This document shows, piece after piece, positions 19,128 through 28,293 of a DNA stretch of 64,000 bases (positions are counted from its first letter, which is position 1; every line of letters begins with the position of its first letter). The position numbers were made by a program, and so were the translations under genes. The notes below the pieces were generated by a model. It saw nothing but the letters and a program-made list of their open reading frames with translations, was not told the origin of the DNA and ran no database searches. The stretch covers positions 238,710 through 302,709 of the forward strand of contig JAGAOZ010000005.1 in assembly GCA_017623505.1 (NCBI GenBank). Reading direction: 5' to 3'. Source of the DNA: Alistipes sp. GTDB lineage: Bacteria; Bacteroidota; Bacteroidia; Bacteroidales; Rikenellaceae.

Positions 19128-20691
19128 ATGAAAAAACATCTATTCATTTTGTCTGCAATGGCAGCTTTTGCTCTTGTGGGCTGTTCAAAAAATGAGGGGG
19201 GGAAATTTAGACCCTGAGGCAAAGACTCCTATTTCAATCTCTACAACTATCACTCGTGCCACTGACACTGCATTTGAGGCAGATGATCAGATTGGTCTTT
19301 ATGTGGTAAACCGCAACGGCTCTGCACACGACCTTACAGCAGATGCTAATCACATCAATAACGTCGCTTTCACATACGACGGTTCAGTGTGGACTCCAGG
19401 TGAGGAGGTATTCTGGAAGGATATGACAACACACGCTGATTTCTATGCTTACTATCCATTTACAACACCTATTACCGATGTAAACACATTGCCTTGGAGC
19501 GTTGCGGCAGACCAGAGCAGTGAGGCTGCTTATTTGGAGGGTGATTTCTTGTGGACAAAGGAGGATGATGTTGCGCCTACACTTTCAGCAGTACCTTTGG
19601 CAATGAATCACATTCTCAGTAATGCAATTATCACTCTTGAGAAGGGTACAGGTTTTGATGCAACCGCAGATGAGTGGGAGAATGCGAAGGTTGAGTTGTA
19701 TCTCTATGGTGTAAAGACTGCTGCTGATATCGATTTGGCAACAGGTGCTGTTACTGCAAAGGGTAATGCTACTGTTGTTACTCCTTGGAATACCGGTGCG
19801 AAGACTTACCGTGCAATGATTATTCCTCAGACTATCGCTCAGGGTCAGAAGTTTATCTCTGTCAGTGTTGATGGTATCGTTTACTCTTTGGATTTGGAGG
19901 AGGATTTTGTATTCACTCCAGGTATGAAGCACGAATTCGTTCTTACTATTAACGAGTCAAAGGTTAGTGTTAATTTCACAATGAATCCTTGGAGTAATGA
20001 CGATGAGCCTCTGGAGAGTGAAGCACCAGCATCATCTAACTCTAAGTCAATTATGTTGCCAGTTGATAATTGGGTAGCATTGACAGATGCTCAACTCTAT
20101 GGCTCATATTGGGGTGGTACATCTCCTACTGAGGCTTTGCAGACAGCATATCCTGGTATTACATATTCAGAGAGCAGCTTTAAGCAGGTTGGTGCAAATG
20201 ATAGTTATCCATTGGAGAATATTTGGGATAGAATAAAGACTGAAGATAGTGGTGAGCACGCAGGTATATGGACTTATATGAATTCTCATTGGACAAGTCC
20301 AGATAACCAGACATATCCATTCTCAATCTTTATTGATTTGGGTGGAGTAGTTCAGATGGATGCTTTGCGTTTGTATTGTCGTGGTGGTCGTTCTGAGAGT
20401 TATACACCTGGACAGTTTAGCATCTGGGTAAGTGATGATAACACTCCAGAGGATGGTATTCTCGATGGTTGGACAAAGGTTGCTGAGGTAGATGCTCGTC
20501 ACTCTGTTACTGGAGATTGGGGATATGAGATTGGTTATCAGTATGGCTATTTAGTTGAGTTTGATAGCCGCACCAAGCCTTGTCGTTATGTCCGTTTTGA
20601 GGCTATTGCTGATAGAAATAATGGAGCATACAACAACACTACAACATCTATCGCAGAGTTGGAGTTCTTTGGTGTTCAGCACAATTTCTAA
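19128..20691 (+). CDS. Fimbrillin-like lipoprotein with C-terminal discoidin-like domain, out of frame at a G7 tract
   Basis: Predicted surface adhesin or fimbrial subunit. The ATG at 19128 begins a lipoprotein signal peptide (MKKHLFILSAMAAFALVGC), but that frame stops at 19217. The body is open in the next frame from 19168 to 20691. The two join if one G is removed from the run of seven at 19196-19202, giving GCSKNEGGNLDPEAKTP and a 520-residue protein. Residues to about 285 resemble the Mfa-like fimbrillin family (ITRATDTAFEADDQIGLYV, PLAMNHILSNAIITL, YRAMIIPQTIAQGQ); the remainder resembles an F5/8 type C fold (SIFIDLGGVVQMDALRLYC). The body is intact, so a switchable or recent frameshift, or a sequencing error, is likelier than decay. 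Confidence 0.8.
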
Positions 20692-20713
20692 AAGAGAGAA
20701 AATATTTAATAGC

Positions 20714-20746
20714 GAAAGTGCCCTTTTTCGGGGCACTTTCTTTTTA
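20714..20746 (+). terminator. Terminator of the fimbrillin-type gene
   Basis: Perfect 10-bp arms GAAAGTGCCC and GGGCACTTTC around TTTTTCG, followed by TTTTTAATT, 22 bp after the stop. Confidence 0.9.
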
Positions 20747-20763
20747 ATTAGTAATTATGCGTC

Positions 20764-20976
20764 ATTGCGCGAAATAGCATCTGTTTTCCTACCTGATACG
20801 CAACCACACCCTATGCTATTTCGTGGCAATCTACCTTTTATTTCTCGGCCTTGCTGATACGCAAAAGGGAATTTTAGTTTTTACTTTGTAAGCGGTAGAT
20901 TCCCTTCGCCTTGTTCCACAAGTCGGGGAATGACGGTTGATTAACCAGGATTGAGCCGTTCTATTCAGAACGTCTC
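20764..20976. other. Non-coding stretch rich in dyads
   Basis: No convincing gene. Inverted repeats are CGAAATAGCAT (20770-20780) with its complement at 20813-20823, extended by ATTGC/GCAAT; AATCTACC (20828-20835) with GGTAGATT (20894-20901); AAGGGAAT (20865-20872) with ATTCCCTT (20899-20906); and a hairpin at 20953-20976 with 9 of 10 pairs. TGATACGCAA occurs twice, about 60 bp apart. It could be structured RNA or a decayed element. Confidence 0.45.
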
Positions 20977-21005
20977 TTTCCTTGCTGCTCGCCGCAGGGG
21001 CTGTT

Positions 21006-21143
21006 ACAAAGTTCAAGCAATAAGTTGCTTTGCAACTCTTTTTGTTTTTTTGTACACTACCTTATGAGAATAAATTCTCAACGGCACTATACAAAAAAAA
21101 CAAAAGGTGTCGATTTTTCGACACCTTATTGTTTGAACTTTGT
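21006..21143. repeat. Nested inverted repeats beside tRNA-Pro
   Basis: Outer arms of 18 bp (21006-21023 and 21126-21143; one mismatch that is G-U as RNA) enclose a hairpin with a T-run at 21023-21050, a second inverted pair made of T-rich and A-rich tracts, a small palindrome (TGAGAATAAATTCTCA at 21064-21079), and the tRNA terminator at 21104-21127. The right arm abuts the tRNA-Pro 3' end. Confidence 0.6.
21092..21127 (-). terminator. Terminator of tRNA-Pro
   Basis: Leftward hairpin with perfect arms AAGGTGTCGA and TCGACACCTT, followed by TTTTGTTTTTTTT. Confidence 0.85.
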
Positions 21144-21217
21144 CGGGATACCAGGATTCGAACCTGGGACCCTCTGCTCCCAAAGCAGATGCGCTAACCG
21201 GACTGCGCTACATCCCG
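21143..21217 (-). tRNA. tRNA-Pro (anticodon TGG)
   Basis: A leftward 75-nt cloverleaf: acceptor CGGGATG/TATCCCG, D arm GCGC/GCGC, anticodon stem TCTGC/GCAGA with loop TTTGGGA (anticodon TGG), T arm CCAGG TTCGAAT CCTGG, discriminator A. CCA is not encoded. A full promoter is upstream at 21243-21274. Confidence 0.96.
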
Positions 21218-21242
21218 AGGAAACCTTACTGATTTCGGAGTG

Positions 21243-21274
21243 CAAATATAAAGGGTTTTTTCTTTACAACCAAA
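21243..21274 (-). promoter_or_regulatory. Promoter of tRNA-Pro
   Basis: Leftward TTTG (21271-21274), a 20-bp spacer and TATATTTG (21243-21250): a perfect match to the Bacteroidota housekeeping promoter, 26 bp before the tRNA. Confidence 0.8.
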
Positions 21275-21396
21275 TTTTTTTGCAAAAAAATGTTGCAAAA
21301 GAGTTTCTTAAGGGCGACACATCTGTTGCTCCGAAGCGGTCATTGTGCATATTAACAGCGAGTTACATCACTGTATCGCTACGAAAAAAACTTATC

Positions 21397-22425
21397 CTAT
21401 AAAATCTCCTCCAAACGGGCAACAGGGGCTACATCTAAGCTCGATATCATACCTTGCTGATAGCGGTAATAGCCCGAAATAGCAATCATCGCGGCGTTGT
21501 CGGTGGTGAACTTCAGTTCCGGAATAAAGGTGCGCCAACCGCGACGACGACCCGCCTCGGCAACGGCTTCACGCAGACCCGAATTGGCTGATACTCCGCC
21601 GGCAATGGCTATATCTTTGATACCCAATTTCTTAGAGGCTTTGATGAGCTTGTCAAGCAGAATCTCGATAATGGTCCTCTGGAGTGAGGCACAGAGGTCT
21701 GCTTTGTGCTTCTCGACAAAGTCGGCATCCTCCTCAACTCTATCGCGCAGAGTGTAGAGGAACGAGGTCTTCAAGCCGGAGAAAGAGTAGTCAAATTCGC
21801 CCTTGACGTGTGGTTTGGCAAAGCTGAAAGCCTCGGCATTACCCTCCTTGGCTAAGCGGTCGATAACGGGTCCGCCGGGGTAGGGTAGTCCCATAACCTT
21901 GGCGCACTTGTCGAAGGCTTCGCCCGCAGCATCGTCGATAGTGGAGCCGATAATCTCCATCTCAAGAGGCGAAGAGACCTTGACAATCTGTGTGTGACCA
22001 CCGCTGACCAAAAGGCAGAGGAATGGGAAGTCGGGGTGAGGTAACTCCCTGTCAGGCAGGTCGATAAAGTGCGACAAGATGTGTCCTTGAAGGTGGTTTA
22101 CCTCAACCATAGGAATATTGTTCGATATGGCAAGTCCCTTGGTGAACGATGTGCCGACCAAAAGTGAGCCGAGAAGACCCGGACCACGTGTAAAGGCTAT
22201 GGCATCAATCTTGTCGATAGTCGTTCCGGCCTCCTTCAGCGCAGTATCAACAACAGGGATGATGTTCTGCTGATGGGCGCGTGAGGCGAGCTCAGGGATG
22301 ACGCCACCGTACTTGATATGAACGGCTTGCGAGGCGATAACATTCGATAAAAGTGTAGTATTGCGGATGACCGCAGCCGAGGTGTCATCGCAAGAAGATT
22401 CTATGCCGAGGATGGTTATATCCAT
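21397..22425 (-). CDS. tsaD: tRNA N6-adenosine threonylcarbamoyltransferase
   Basis: Transfers the threonylcarbamoyl group to A37 of ANN-reading tRNAs (t6A), working with TsaB, TsaC and TsaE. The 342-residue ASKHA-fold protein has GIESSCDDTSAAV at the start, the metal-binding motif NHLQGHILSHF, the nucleotide loop LVSGGHTQI, YPGGPVIDRLA and the C-terminal IAGGVSANSGLRE and TDNAAMIA segments. Length is normal. It is divergent from tamB across a 69-bp gap that contains a 23-bp near-palindrome (22439-22461). Confidence 0.98.
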   Translation of the reverse strand: MDITILGIESSCDDTSAAVIRNTTLLSNVIASQAVHIKYGGVIPELASRAHQQNIIPVVDTALKEAGTTIDKIDAIAFTRGPGLLGSLLVGTSFTKGLAISNNIPMVEVNHLQGHILSHFIDLPDRELPHPDFPFLCLLVSGGHTQIVKVSSPLEMEIIGSTIDDAAGEAFDKCAKVMGLPYPGGPVIDRLAKEGNAEAFSFAKPHVKGEFDYSFSGLKTSFLYTLRDRVEEDADFVEKHKADLCASLQRTIIEILLDKLIKASKKLGIKDIAIAGGVSANSGLREAVAEAGRRRGWRTFIPELKFTTDNAAMIAISGYYRYQQGMISSLDVAPVARLEEIL

Positions 22426-22438
22426 ATTTTATAGAGTT

Positions 22439-22473
22439 TTTTTCTATTATTAATAGAAAAAGTGTTATATTTG
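22439..22473. promoter_or_regulatory. Divergent tsaD-tamB control region
   Basis: A palindrome with 11-bp arms (TTTTTCTATTA, T, TAATAGAAAAA at 22439-22461) lies between the two starts and is followed by TATATTTG (22466-22473), a -7 box for tamB. The palindrome covers where the -33 element would lie, so it may be an operator or simply an AT-rich dyad. Confidence 0.45.
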
Positions 22474-22494
22474 TAGGTTAATTTATAAGTATCT

Positions 22495-25400
22495 ATGCGC
22501 AAAGTTATAAAAATATTGGCAAATATCCTCTCGGCAATCATTTTGTTGCTGATATTTTTGCCTATGCTTGTAGCTTTGATTGTAGAAATCCCCTCGGTAC
22601 AAAACTTTATCGTCGATAAGCTCACCAAATCATTGGCTGAGAATACTGGTGTGAATGTTAGTGTCGGTCACGTCAGAGTTGATTTGTTGGGCCGTGTGAG
22701 TGTGGAGGAGCTATATGTTGAGGACCTTCAGCAAGATACTCTGCTCTATGCAGGGTGTGTGCGTACAAGTCTGGCAAGTTTCGTGCGCAGCAGCGACGGC
22801 AACGGCATAGTGCTGGACGATGGTCTGATTGAGGATACACGACTCTTTATTCGCGAGACACCCGAAGGCGTGACAAACGTAAAACAGGTGTTGGACCGTC
22901 TGAGCAAGAAGAAAAAGAAGAAAAAGCCTTTCCAAGTAAATATCACAGATGCGAGGATAGAGAATCTGTTTTTGGTTATCGAGCGTCAGCAACATCGTAA
23001 TCCCGAATATGGTATAGACTACGGCAATATGCGTATTCACGATATATCTGCCGATGTTCATTCGTTCCATTTGCAGGGAACAATCGTCGAGGGCTCGGTA
23101 AGCAATATGGTGGGACGCGAGCAGAGCGGATTTAAGATAAAATCTATGGATGGTGACTTCCATATCGACAGAGGTGTTGTCGATTTGAAAAATATGCACG
23201 TGCAGACCGAGCGTTCGAATCTCTATGTTGAACGACTGCTGCTCAAGGATAGCGACTGGCCCCGCTATAAGGACTTCATCCATAATGTGCCTATGCTCGG
23301 CGTGATACGTAACAGTAGCGTGGTGACGGATGATGTGGCTTACTTCGCACCTAAGATGCGACAGTGGAACAACGAGCTGCTCGATGCCGATATAGATTTC
23401 TCAGGCTTGGTAGTGGACTTGACCGTAAATGTGCATCGTGCGCGCTTCGGCGAGAAGAGCTCTTTCAGTGGCGATGTTAATCTGATAGGTCTGCCCGATA
23501 TCAAAAACACTACGATGCACCTCGATTTGGAACATCTCACGACGACAGAGGAGGATGCGTACAGACTTTTCCACGGCATAACACAGAAGAGCCTGCCGGA
23601 AAATTTGCTGGCGATGGTGCGGCGTGCCGGCACGATAACCATCGGAGGTAATTTCGATGGAGACTTGCGAACTTTTGCAACGAATGCTTCATTTAAGACA
23701 ACCATTGGTTCGGCAAATGTAACGGTTTCGAAGTTTAAACACTACGACGAGGGCGGTCGAGCGCAGGATTATGCGTTCAAGGCTACTGCCGATGTGGAGA
23801 AGTTGAGTTTGAATAAGTTACTGTCAGCCAGCATTTTAGGCGATGTTAGTTTGACGGCATCGTTCGACGGATTGGTCGCAAATGATAAGATTGAGGGCGA
23901 CCTGACCGCCGCTGTTGCGTCGATAGGCTTCAATGGCTATGATTTTCAGGATGTTACAGTCGGCGGATTCTTGGCGAACAAGAGCTTCAGAGGTAGTGTG
24001 AATAGTGCTGACCCGGCATTGAAGATGTCGCTGAGTGGCACGGCAAACCTCAATGATGCTATGCCGGTGTATAATCTGGTGCTGGATTTGGATAACGCCG
24101 ATTTGCATGCCATAAATGTAAATCGTAGAGATTCGCTCTCTACATTGTCGATGAGAGCGGAGCTGTATGCCGTAGGAAATAACTTGGATGATATGAATGG
24201 CGATGTGACGTTGCGTGATGTGACATATCGCTACAATCAGGAGATGTTGCAGACCCCGAACGTTGAGCTGACAGCGCGACGTGTAGGCGAGCAACGCTCA
24301 ATGAGCCTCGAGTCGGAGTTCTTTGATGCAACATTTACGGGCCCGACACGTTATGCCGAGGTGTTGGGTTATCTCTCGACGGCAATGCATAAGTACTTGC
24401 CGGGATTGCCTCCTTTTACAAATCAATATGTGGCACAGCATAATCAGGGATATTCCGCATTGTCGCTTAATGTGAAGAAGATTGACCCTCTGTTGGATGC
24501 TTTGGTGGATGATTTGCAGGTGGCCGAGGAATCAACCCTGAACTTTATGATTAATCCGAGCACAAACCACATATCCGTCAGGATGAAGTCCCAGTATCTT
24601 GAGAAGACAAATAAGGTCTTGGCGACGAATGTGAATGTGAATGTGAATAATGAGGGTGATTCGTTGGCAATGTATGTGAATTCGGAGGATTTGTATGTGG
24701 GTAGTCTTAACTTCCCAAATCTTTCGATTGTTGCCGGAGCCAAAAATGATAAGCTGGGAGTGTCAGCTGTGACTAAATCGGAGCAGGATTCGTTGATGGC
24801 ATCAGTCAATATCCTTGCAAAACTCGGATATAACGCTCAGCATAGACGTTCGGTGACGGTGGATGTGCTGCCGACGACAATATCTAAGGGTCATAAGTCA
24901 TGGAATATTCACCGCAGCCAGGTGGTGCTGGATTCTATGAGAATCGACGTGAAGGATTTTGTAGTAAGTAATCGTGACCAGCAGTTGAGGCTCAATGGCG
25001 TGGCTTCACGTAGCATTGAGGACTCTTTAACGCTTACGTTGCACGACTTTAGCCTTACTCCTTTTGCGACGATTGTAGAGCGTCTGGGTTACCATGTTAA
25101 GGGTGATGGAAACGGTGTGGCTACGATGAAGGCGGTGCTGGATATGGGTGAGCTGACGGCGGATATCAACATTGACAACATATCTGTCAATGATGTGCCC
25201 GTGGCACCGATGAAGTTAGGCTCTCAGTGGGATTTCAAGGAGAATAAGGCTAATGTGCGATTGCGTAACATGCGGGCAAATAAAGATATCATAAGGGGAT
25301 ACTACGAGCCATCGGAAAATCGTTATTATGCTGAGGGCGAGTTTGAGAATATCCCAATGATGATGATAGACTCTATGTTGCGTGGAGTGGTATGTTCGAC

Positions 25401-27135
25401 TGAGGGTACAGCATCTGCACGACTGACAATCCAGGGACAGGGACGTATGGCACACTTGAACGGAGATATTGAGGTGCGAGATTTATCGACCATGGCAGAG
25501 TTTACTCAAGTGCGTTATAATGCTCCGACGGCGCATATTGACGTGAAGGACAATCATCTGTTGGCCAGTGATATCAGAGTATACGATGAGGAAAATAATT
25601 GGGGAACATACAATATGGATGTTAGCCTGGAGCACCTCTCGAATGTGGCATTTAACGTAAGGGTAGAGCCACGAAAGATGATAGTGTTGAATACCACTGC
25701 CGAGGATAATGATTTGTTCTATGGTAAGCTCTATGCTTCGGGTGTGGCAAACTTTACGGGTAATAAGAGTGGTACGCGACTCGATATATCGGGCTCTACC
25801 GAGGGCGATTCGCATTTCTATATGCCTTTGTCAAGTAAGACGGATGCATCGACGGCTGATTTTGTAACATTCGTGAAGCCTGGCAGCCAGCGAGCAGACA
25901 GCACTGATAATCTGGCACAGAAGAAACGTGATTATCAACGTCGAGCAAATCGTGCGTCGGCCTCAACAGGTAATATGGAGATTAATATCGAGTTGGAGGC
26001 CAATACAAATACCGAGGCGCAGTTGATATTCGACCCTACGGTGGGAGATATTATCAAGGCGCGAGGTGTAGGTTCTTTGAATCTGAAGGTAGTACCTAAA
26101 GCCAATATCTTTGAGATGTATGGTGACTACGAGATTACGGAGGGTAGCTACCTGTTTACGTTGCAGAATATTGTAAACAAGTATTTCGATATTGAGGGAG
26201 GCTCTTTGATTCGATGGACGGGTGATCCTATGAATGCCAATCTCGATATCAATGCTGTATATCGCCTGAGAGCCTCATTGCAACCTTTGTTGGCTTCGAC
26301 AACGCTGGATAATGTGACGCGTGCAGTCCCCGTGGAGTGTATTATAAACCTGACAGACAGGTTGAGTAATCCGACTGTGAACTTCGATATCAGAGTTCCT
26401 AATGCTGATGCGGAGATTCAGGCGGCAGTAGCCAACTTGCTGAATAATCAGCAATCTATTGCTACACAATTTATGTATCTGCTTGTCAGCGGTAGCTTCT
26501 ACTCGGATGCAACATCCTCGACAATGGGTGCTACGGCATCAGCAACGACGGGCTTTGAGCTTCTGTCAAATCAGCTGAGTAACTGGCTGTCGAGCGATGA
26601 TTACAACATCGTCTTGCGTTATCGTCCACGCTCGGAGCTTACGAGTGATGAGATTGACTTTGGTTTCTCGAAGAGCCTTGTCAATAACCGATTGTTGGTC
26701 GAGCTGGAGGGTAACTATATGGTCGATAATAAGATGGCAGCCAATAGTAATATGTCGAACTTTATGGGCGAGGCCTATATTACATGGCTGATAGACCGGG
26801 CAGGTAGCCTGAAACTCAAGGGCTTTACGCAGACTATTGACCGTTTTGACGAGAACCAGGGCTTGCAGGAGACAGGATTGGGAATCTACTATAAGGAGGA
26901 TTTCAATAACTGGGCGGATTTGAAGCGCCGAGTGAGTGAGCGTTTTATGAGTAAACGCCGTCGCGAGGCTCGAGATAAAGCAATGGAGGCTATGGAGAAC
27001 GGCGAGCCTTATGACTCAACAGCCTTGATGACGCGTAAGGAGTTGCGAGAGTTGCGTCGTCAGGAGCGTAAGCAGAAAAAGGTTGAGCGTGACTCGCTGA
27101 AGAGTGTTGAGACTACAACGGATGTAAATAGATAA
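22495..27135 (+). CDS. tamB: TamB/AsmA-like envelope protein (translocation and assembly module)
   Basis: Large periplasm-spanning protein of the AsmA/TamB group, thought to bridge inner and outer membranes in lipid transport or outer-membrane protein assembly. The 1546 residues start with one N-terminal membrane anchor (about 8-30), then long repetitive beta-rich segments typical of the repeating beta-groove fold, and end with a TamB-type C-terminal domain (about 1130-1450; MYGDYEITEGSYLFTLQNIVNKYFDIEGGSLIRWTGD region). The tail after about 1480 is highly charged (KELRELRRQERKQKK). No TamA/TamL gene is next to it. It is followed 24 bp later by exbB, so TonB-type energy genes share its operon. 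Confidence 0.9.
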   Translation: MRKVIKILANILSAIILLLIFLPMLVALIVEIPSVQNFIVDKLTKSLAENTGVNVSVGHVRVDLLGRVSVEELYVEDLQQDTLLYAGCVRTSLASFVRSSDGNGIVLDDGLIEDTRLFIRETPEGVTNVKQVLDRLSKKKKKKKPFQVNITDARIENLFLVIERQQHRNPEYGIDYGNMRIHDISADVHSFHLQGTIVEGSVSNMVGREQSGFKIKSMDGDFHIDRGVVDLKNMHVQTERSNLYVERLLLKDSDWPRYKDFIHNVPMLGVIRNSSVVTDDVAYFAPKMRQWNNELLDADIDFSGLVVDLTVNVHRARFGEKSSFSGDVNLIGLPDIKNTTMHLDLEHLTTTEEDAYRLFHGITQKSLPENLLAMVRRAGTITIGGNFDGDLRTFATNASFKTTIGSANVTVSKFKHYDEGGRAQDYAFKATADVEKLSLNKLLSASILGDVSLTASFDGLVANDKIEGDLTAAVASIGFNGYDFQDVTVGGFLANKSFRGSVNSADPALKMSLSGTANLNDAMPVYNLVLDLDNADLHAINVNRRDSLSTLSMRAELYAVGNNLDDMNGDVTLRDVTYRYNQEMLQTPNVELTARRVGEQRSMSLESEFFDATFTGPTRYAEVLGYLSTAMHKYLPGLPPFTNQYVAQHNQGYSALSLNVKKIDPLLDALVDDLQVAEESTLNFMINPSTNHISVRMKSQYLEKTNKVLATNVNVNVNNEGDSLAMYVNSEDLYVGSLNFPNLSIVAGAKNDKLGVSAVTKSEQDSLMASVNILAKLGYNAQHRRSVTVDVLPTTISKGHKSWNIHRSQVVLDSMRIDVKDFVVSNRDQQLRLNGVASRSIEDSLTLTLHDFSLTPFATIVERLGYHVKGDGNGVATMKAVLDMGELTADINIDNISVNDVPVAPMKLGSQWDFKENKANVRLRNMRANKDIIRGYYEPSENRYYAEGEFENIPMMMIDSMLRGVVCSTEGTASARLTIQGQGRMAHLNGDIEVRDLSTMAEFTQVRYNAPTAHIDVKDNHLLASDIRVYDEENNWGTYNMDVSLEHLSNVAFNVRVEPRKMIVLNTTAEDNDLFYGKLYASGVANFTGNKSGTRLDISGSTEGDSHFYMPLSSKTDASTADFVTFVKPGSQRADSTDNLAQKKRDYQRRANRASASTGNMEINIELEANTNTEAQLIFDPTVGDIIKARGVGSLNLKVVPKANIFEMYGDYEITEGSYLFTLQNIVNKYFDIEGGSLIRWTGDPMNANLDINAVYRLRASLQPLLASTTLDNVTRAVPVECIINLTDRLSNPTVNFDIRVPNADAEIQAAVANLLNNQQSIATQFMYLLVSGSFYSDATSSTMGATASATTGFELLSNQLSNWLSSDDYNIVLRYRPRSELTSDEIDFGFSKSLVNNRLLVELEGNYMVDNKMAANSNMSNFMGEAYITWLIDRAGSLKLKGFTQTIDRFDENQGLQETGLGIYYKEDFNNWADLKRRVSERFMSKRRREARDKAMEAMENGEPYDSTALMTRKELRELRRQERKQKKVERDSLKSVETTTDVNR

Positions 27136-27159
27136 AACTTAAATAAAAAATTCGGTACT

Positions 27160-27864
27160 ATGATTAATTTTCTTAATGTCGGTGACTCTTTGGTAAGTAG
27201 TGAGCCGGTAAAGAAGGCAGCCGAGCAGGTTGCCGACCAGACAATGAGTTTTTGGGAGCTGTTCAGCGCAGGCGGCTGGTTGATGTGGGTGTTGTTGCTA
27301 CTCGGTGGAGTTGCAATCTTTATCTTCGTTGAGCGTTTTGTCGCTATTCGTAAGGCTTCGACGATGAATGTTCACTTTATGAATCGTATCAGAGATTATA
27401 TCTCGGAGGGCAAGATGCGTTCGGCTGTTGAGCTTTGTCGCAAGACAAATACCCCTGTGGCGCGTATGATTGAGAAGGGTATCGAGCGTATTGGTCGTCC
27501 GGTGAGCGATATTCAGTCTTCAATAGAGAATGTTGCCAATATGGAGGTGTCTAAGTTGGAGAATGGTTTGCCTTTCTTGGCAACTATTGCCGGAGGTGCT
27601 CCTATGATTGGTTTCTTGGGTACGGTAATCGGTATGGTGCAGACCTTTATGGATATGCAGGCAGCTGGCGGTACTGTCGAGTTGTCGATGTTGGCCGGCG
27701 GTATGTATGTGGCAATGGTTACAACCGTAGGTGGTTTGGTTGTAGGTATTCCTGCATACTTCGGTTATAACTATTTGGTTGCCCGCATCGAGAAGCTGAT
27801 ATTCCGTATGGAGGCTAACTCAATCGCATTTATGGATATTTTGAATCAACCTGTTAAGCAATAA
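27160..27864 (+). CDS. exbB: ExbB/TolQ/MotA-family proton channel protein
   Basis: Inner-membrane channel subunit that with ExbD converts proton flow into TonB movement. The 234-residue protein has a membrane helix at about 38-58 (LMWVLLLLGGVAIFIFVERF) and two more at about 145-170 and 190-215 (GAPMIGFLGTVIGMV and MYVAMVTTVGGLVVGIPAYF), the conserved MotA/ExbB core. It starts 24 bp after tamB and ends 3 bp before exbD. Together with the downstream TonB-like protein it could energise SusC-type transporters, though many Bacteroidota have several such sets. Confidence 0.93.
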   Translation: MINFLNVGDSLVSSEPVKKAAEQVADQTMSFWELFSAGGWLMWVLLLLGGVAIFIFVERFVAIRKASTMNVHFMNRIRDYISEGKMRSAVELCRKTNTPVARMIEKGIERIGRPVSDIQSSIENVANMEVSKLENGLPFLATIAGGAPMIGFLGTVIGMVQTFMDMQAAGGTVELSMLAGGMYVAMVTTVGGLVVGIPAYFGYNYLVARIEKLIFRMEANSIAFMDILNQPVKQ

Positions 27865-27867
27865 GAT

Positions 27868-28284
27868 ATGGCTATTAAAAGAAGTTCAAAGGTGGATTCG
27901 TCGTTCGCGAGTTCTTCGATGACCGATATGATATTTCTGCTTTTGATATTTATGGTGTTGGCTGTGACGTTGATTAAGCCTACTGCGCCTGTGAAGATTA
28001 TATTGCCTAACGGCACGCAGCAGAGTGAGGTTAATAACGTTACTGTCGTCTCTATTGCTCTGGCGGATGATGGAGGATACCTATACTATGTAAATAGTGA
28101 GCAGGTAAGCTCTTCAGCAGCAATTGAGCCTGCTTTGCAGGGCCTTTTGCAAGGTGTAGCAGACCCTACCGTGTCGCTGCATGCCGATAAGAGAGTTGAG
28201 TGGGACGAAGTAGTTAAGGTGATGAATATCGCCAAAGATAATAAATATAAACTCATTGCTGCTACCCAGCGAGAGGGTATGTAG
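27868..28284 (+). CDS. exbD: ExbD/TolR-family energy transducer
   Basis: Partner of ExbB. Of 138 residues, one transmembrane helix lies at about 19-40 and carries the essential Asp in SSMTDMIFLLLIFMVLAV. The remainder is the periplasmic domain, ending in VSLHADKRVEWDEVVKVMNIAKDNKYKLIAAT. The size is standard. It is tightly packed between exbB (3 bp) and the TonB-like gene. Only one ExbD is present; Bacteroidota TonB clusters often encode two. Confidence 0.92.
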   Translation: MAIKRSSKVDSSFASSSMTDMIFLLLIFMVLAVTLIKPTAPVKIILPNGTQQSEVNNVTVVSIALADDGGYLYYVNSEQVSSSAAIEPALQGLLQGVADPTVSLHADKRVEWDEVVKVMNIAKDNKYKLIAATQREGM

Positions 28285-28293
28285 TTGCGTAGA

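Noticed and set aside
18963-19217. 84-codon frame as an independent small protein
   Set aside because: The part before 19128 is leader sequence; from 19128 it is the signal peptide of the frameshifted lipoprotein.
21025-21402. Rightward 125-codon open frame
   Set aside because: It runs through tRNA-Pro, its terminator and promoter, and its translation contains the tRNA sequence.
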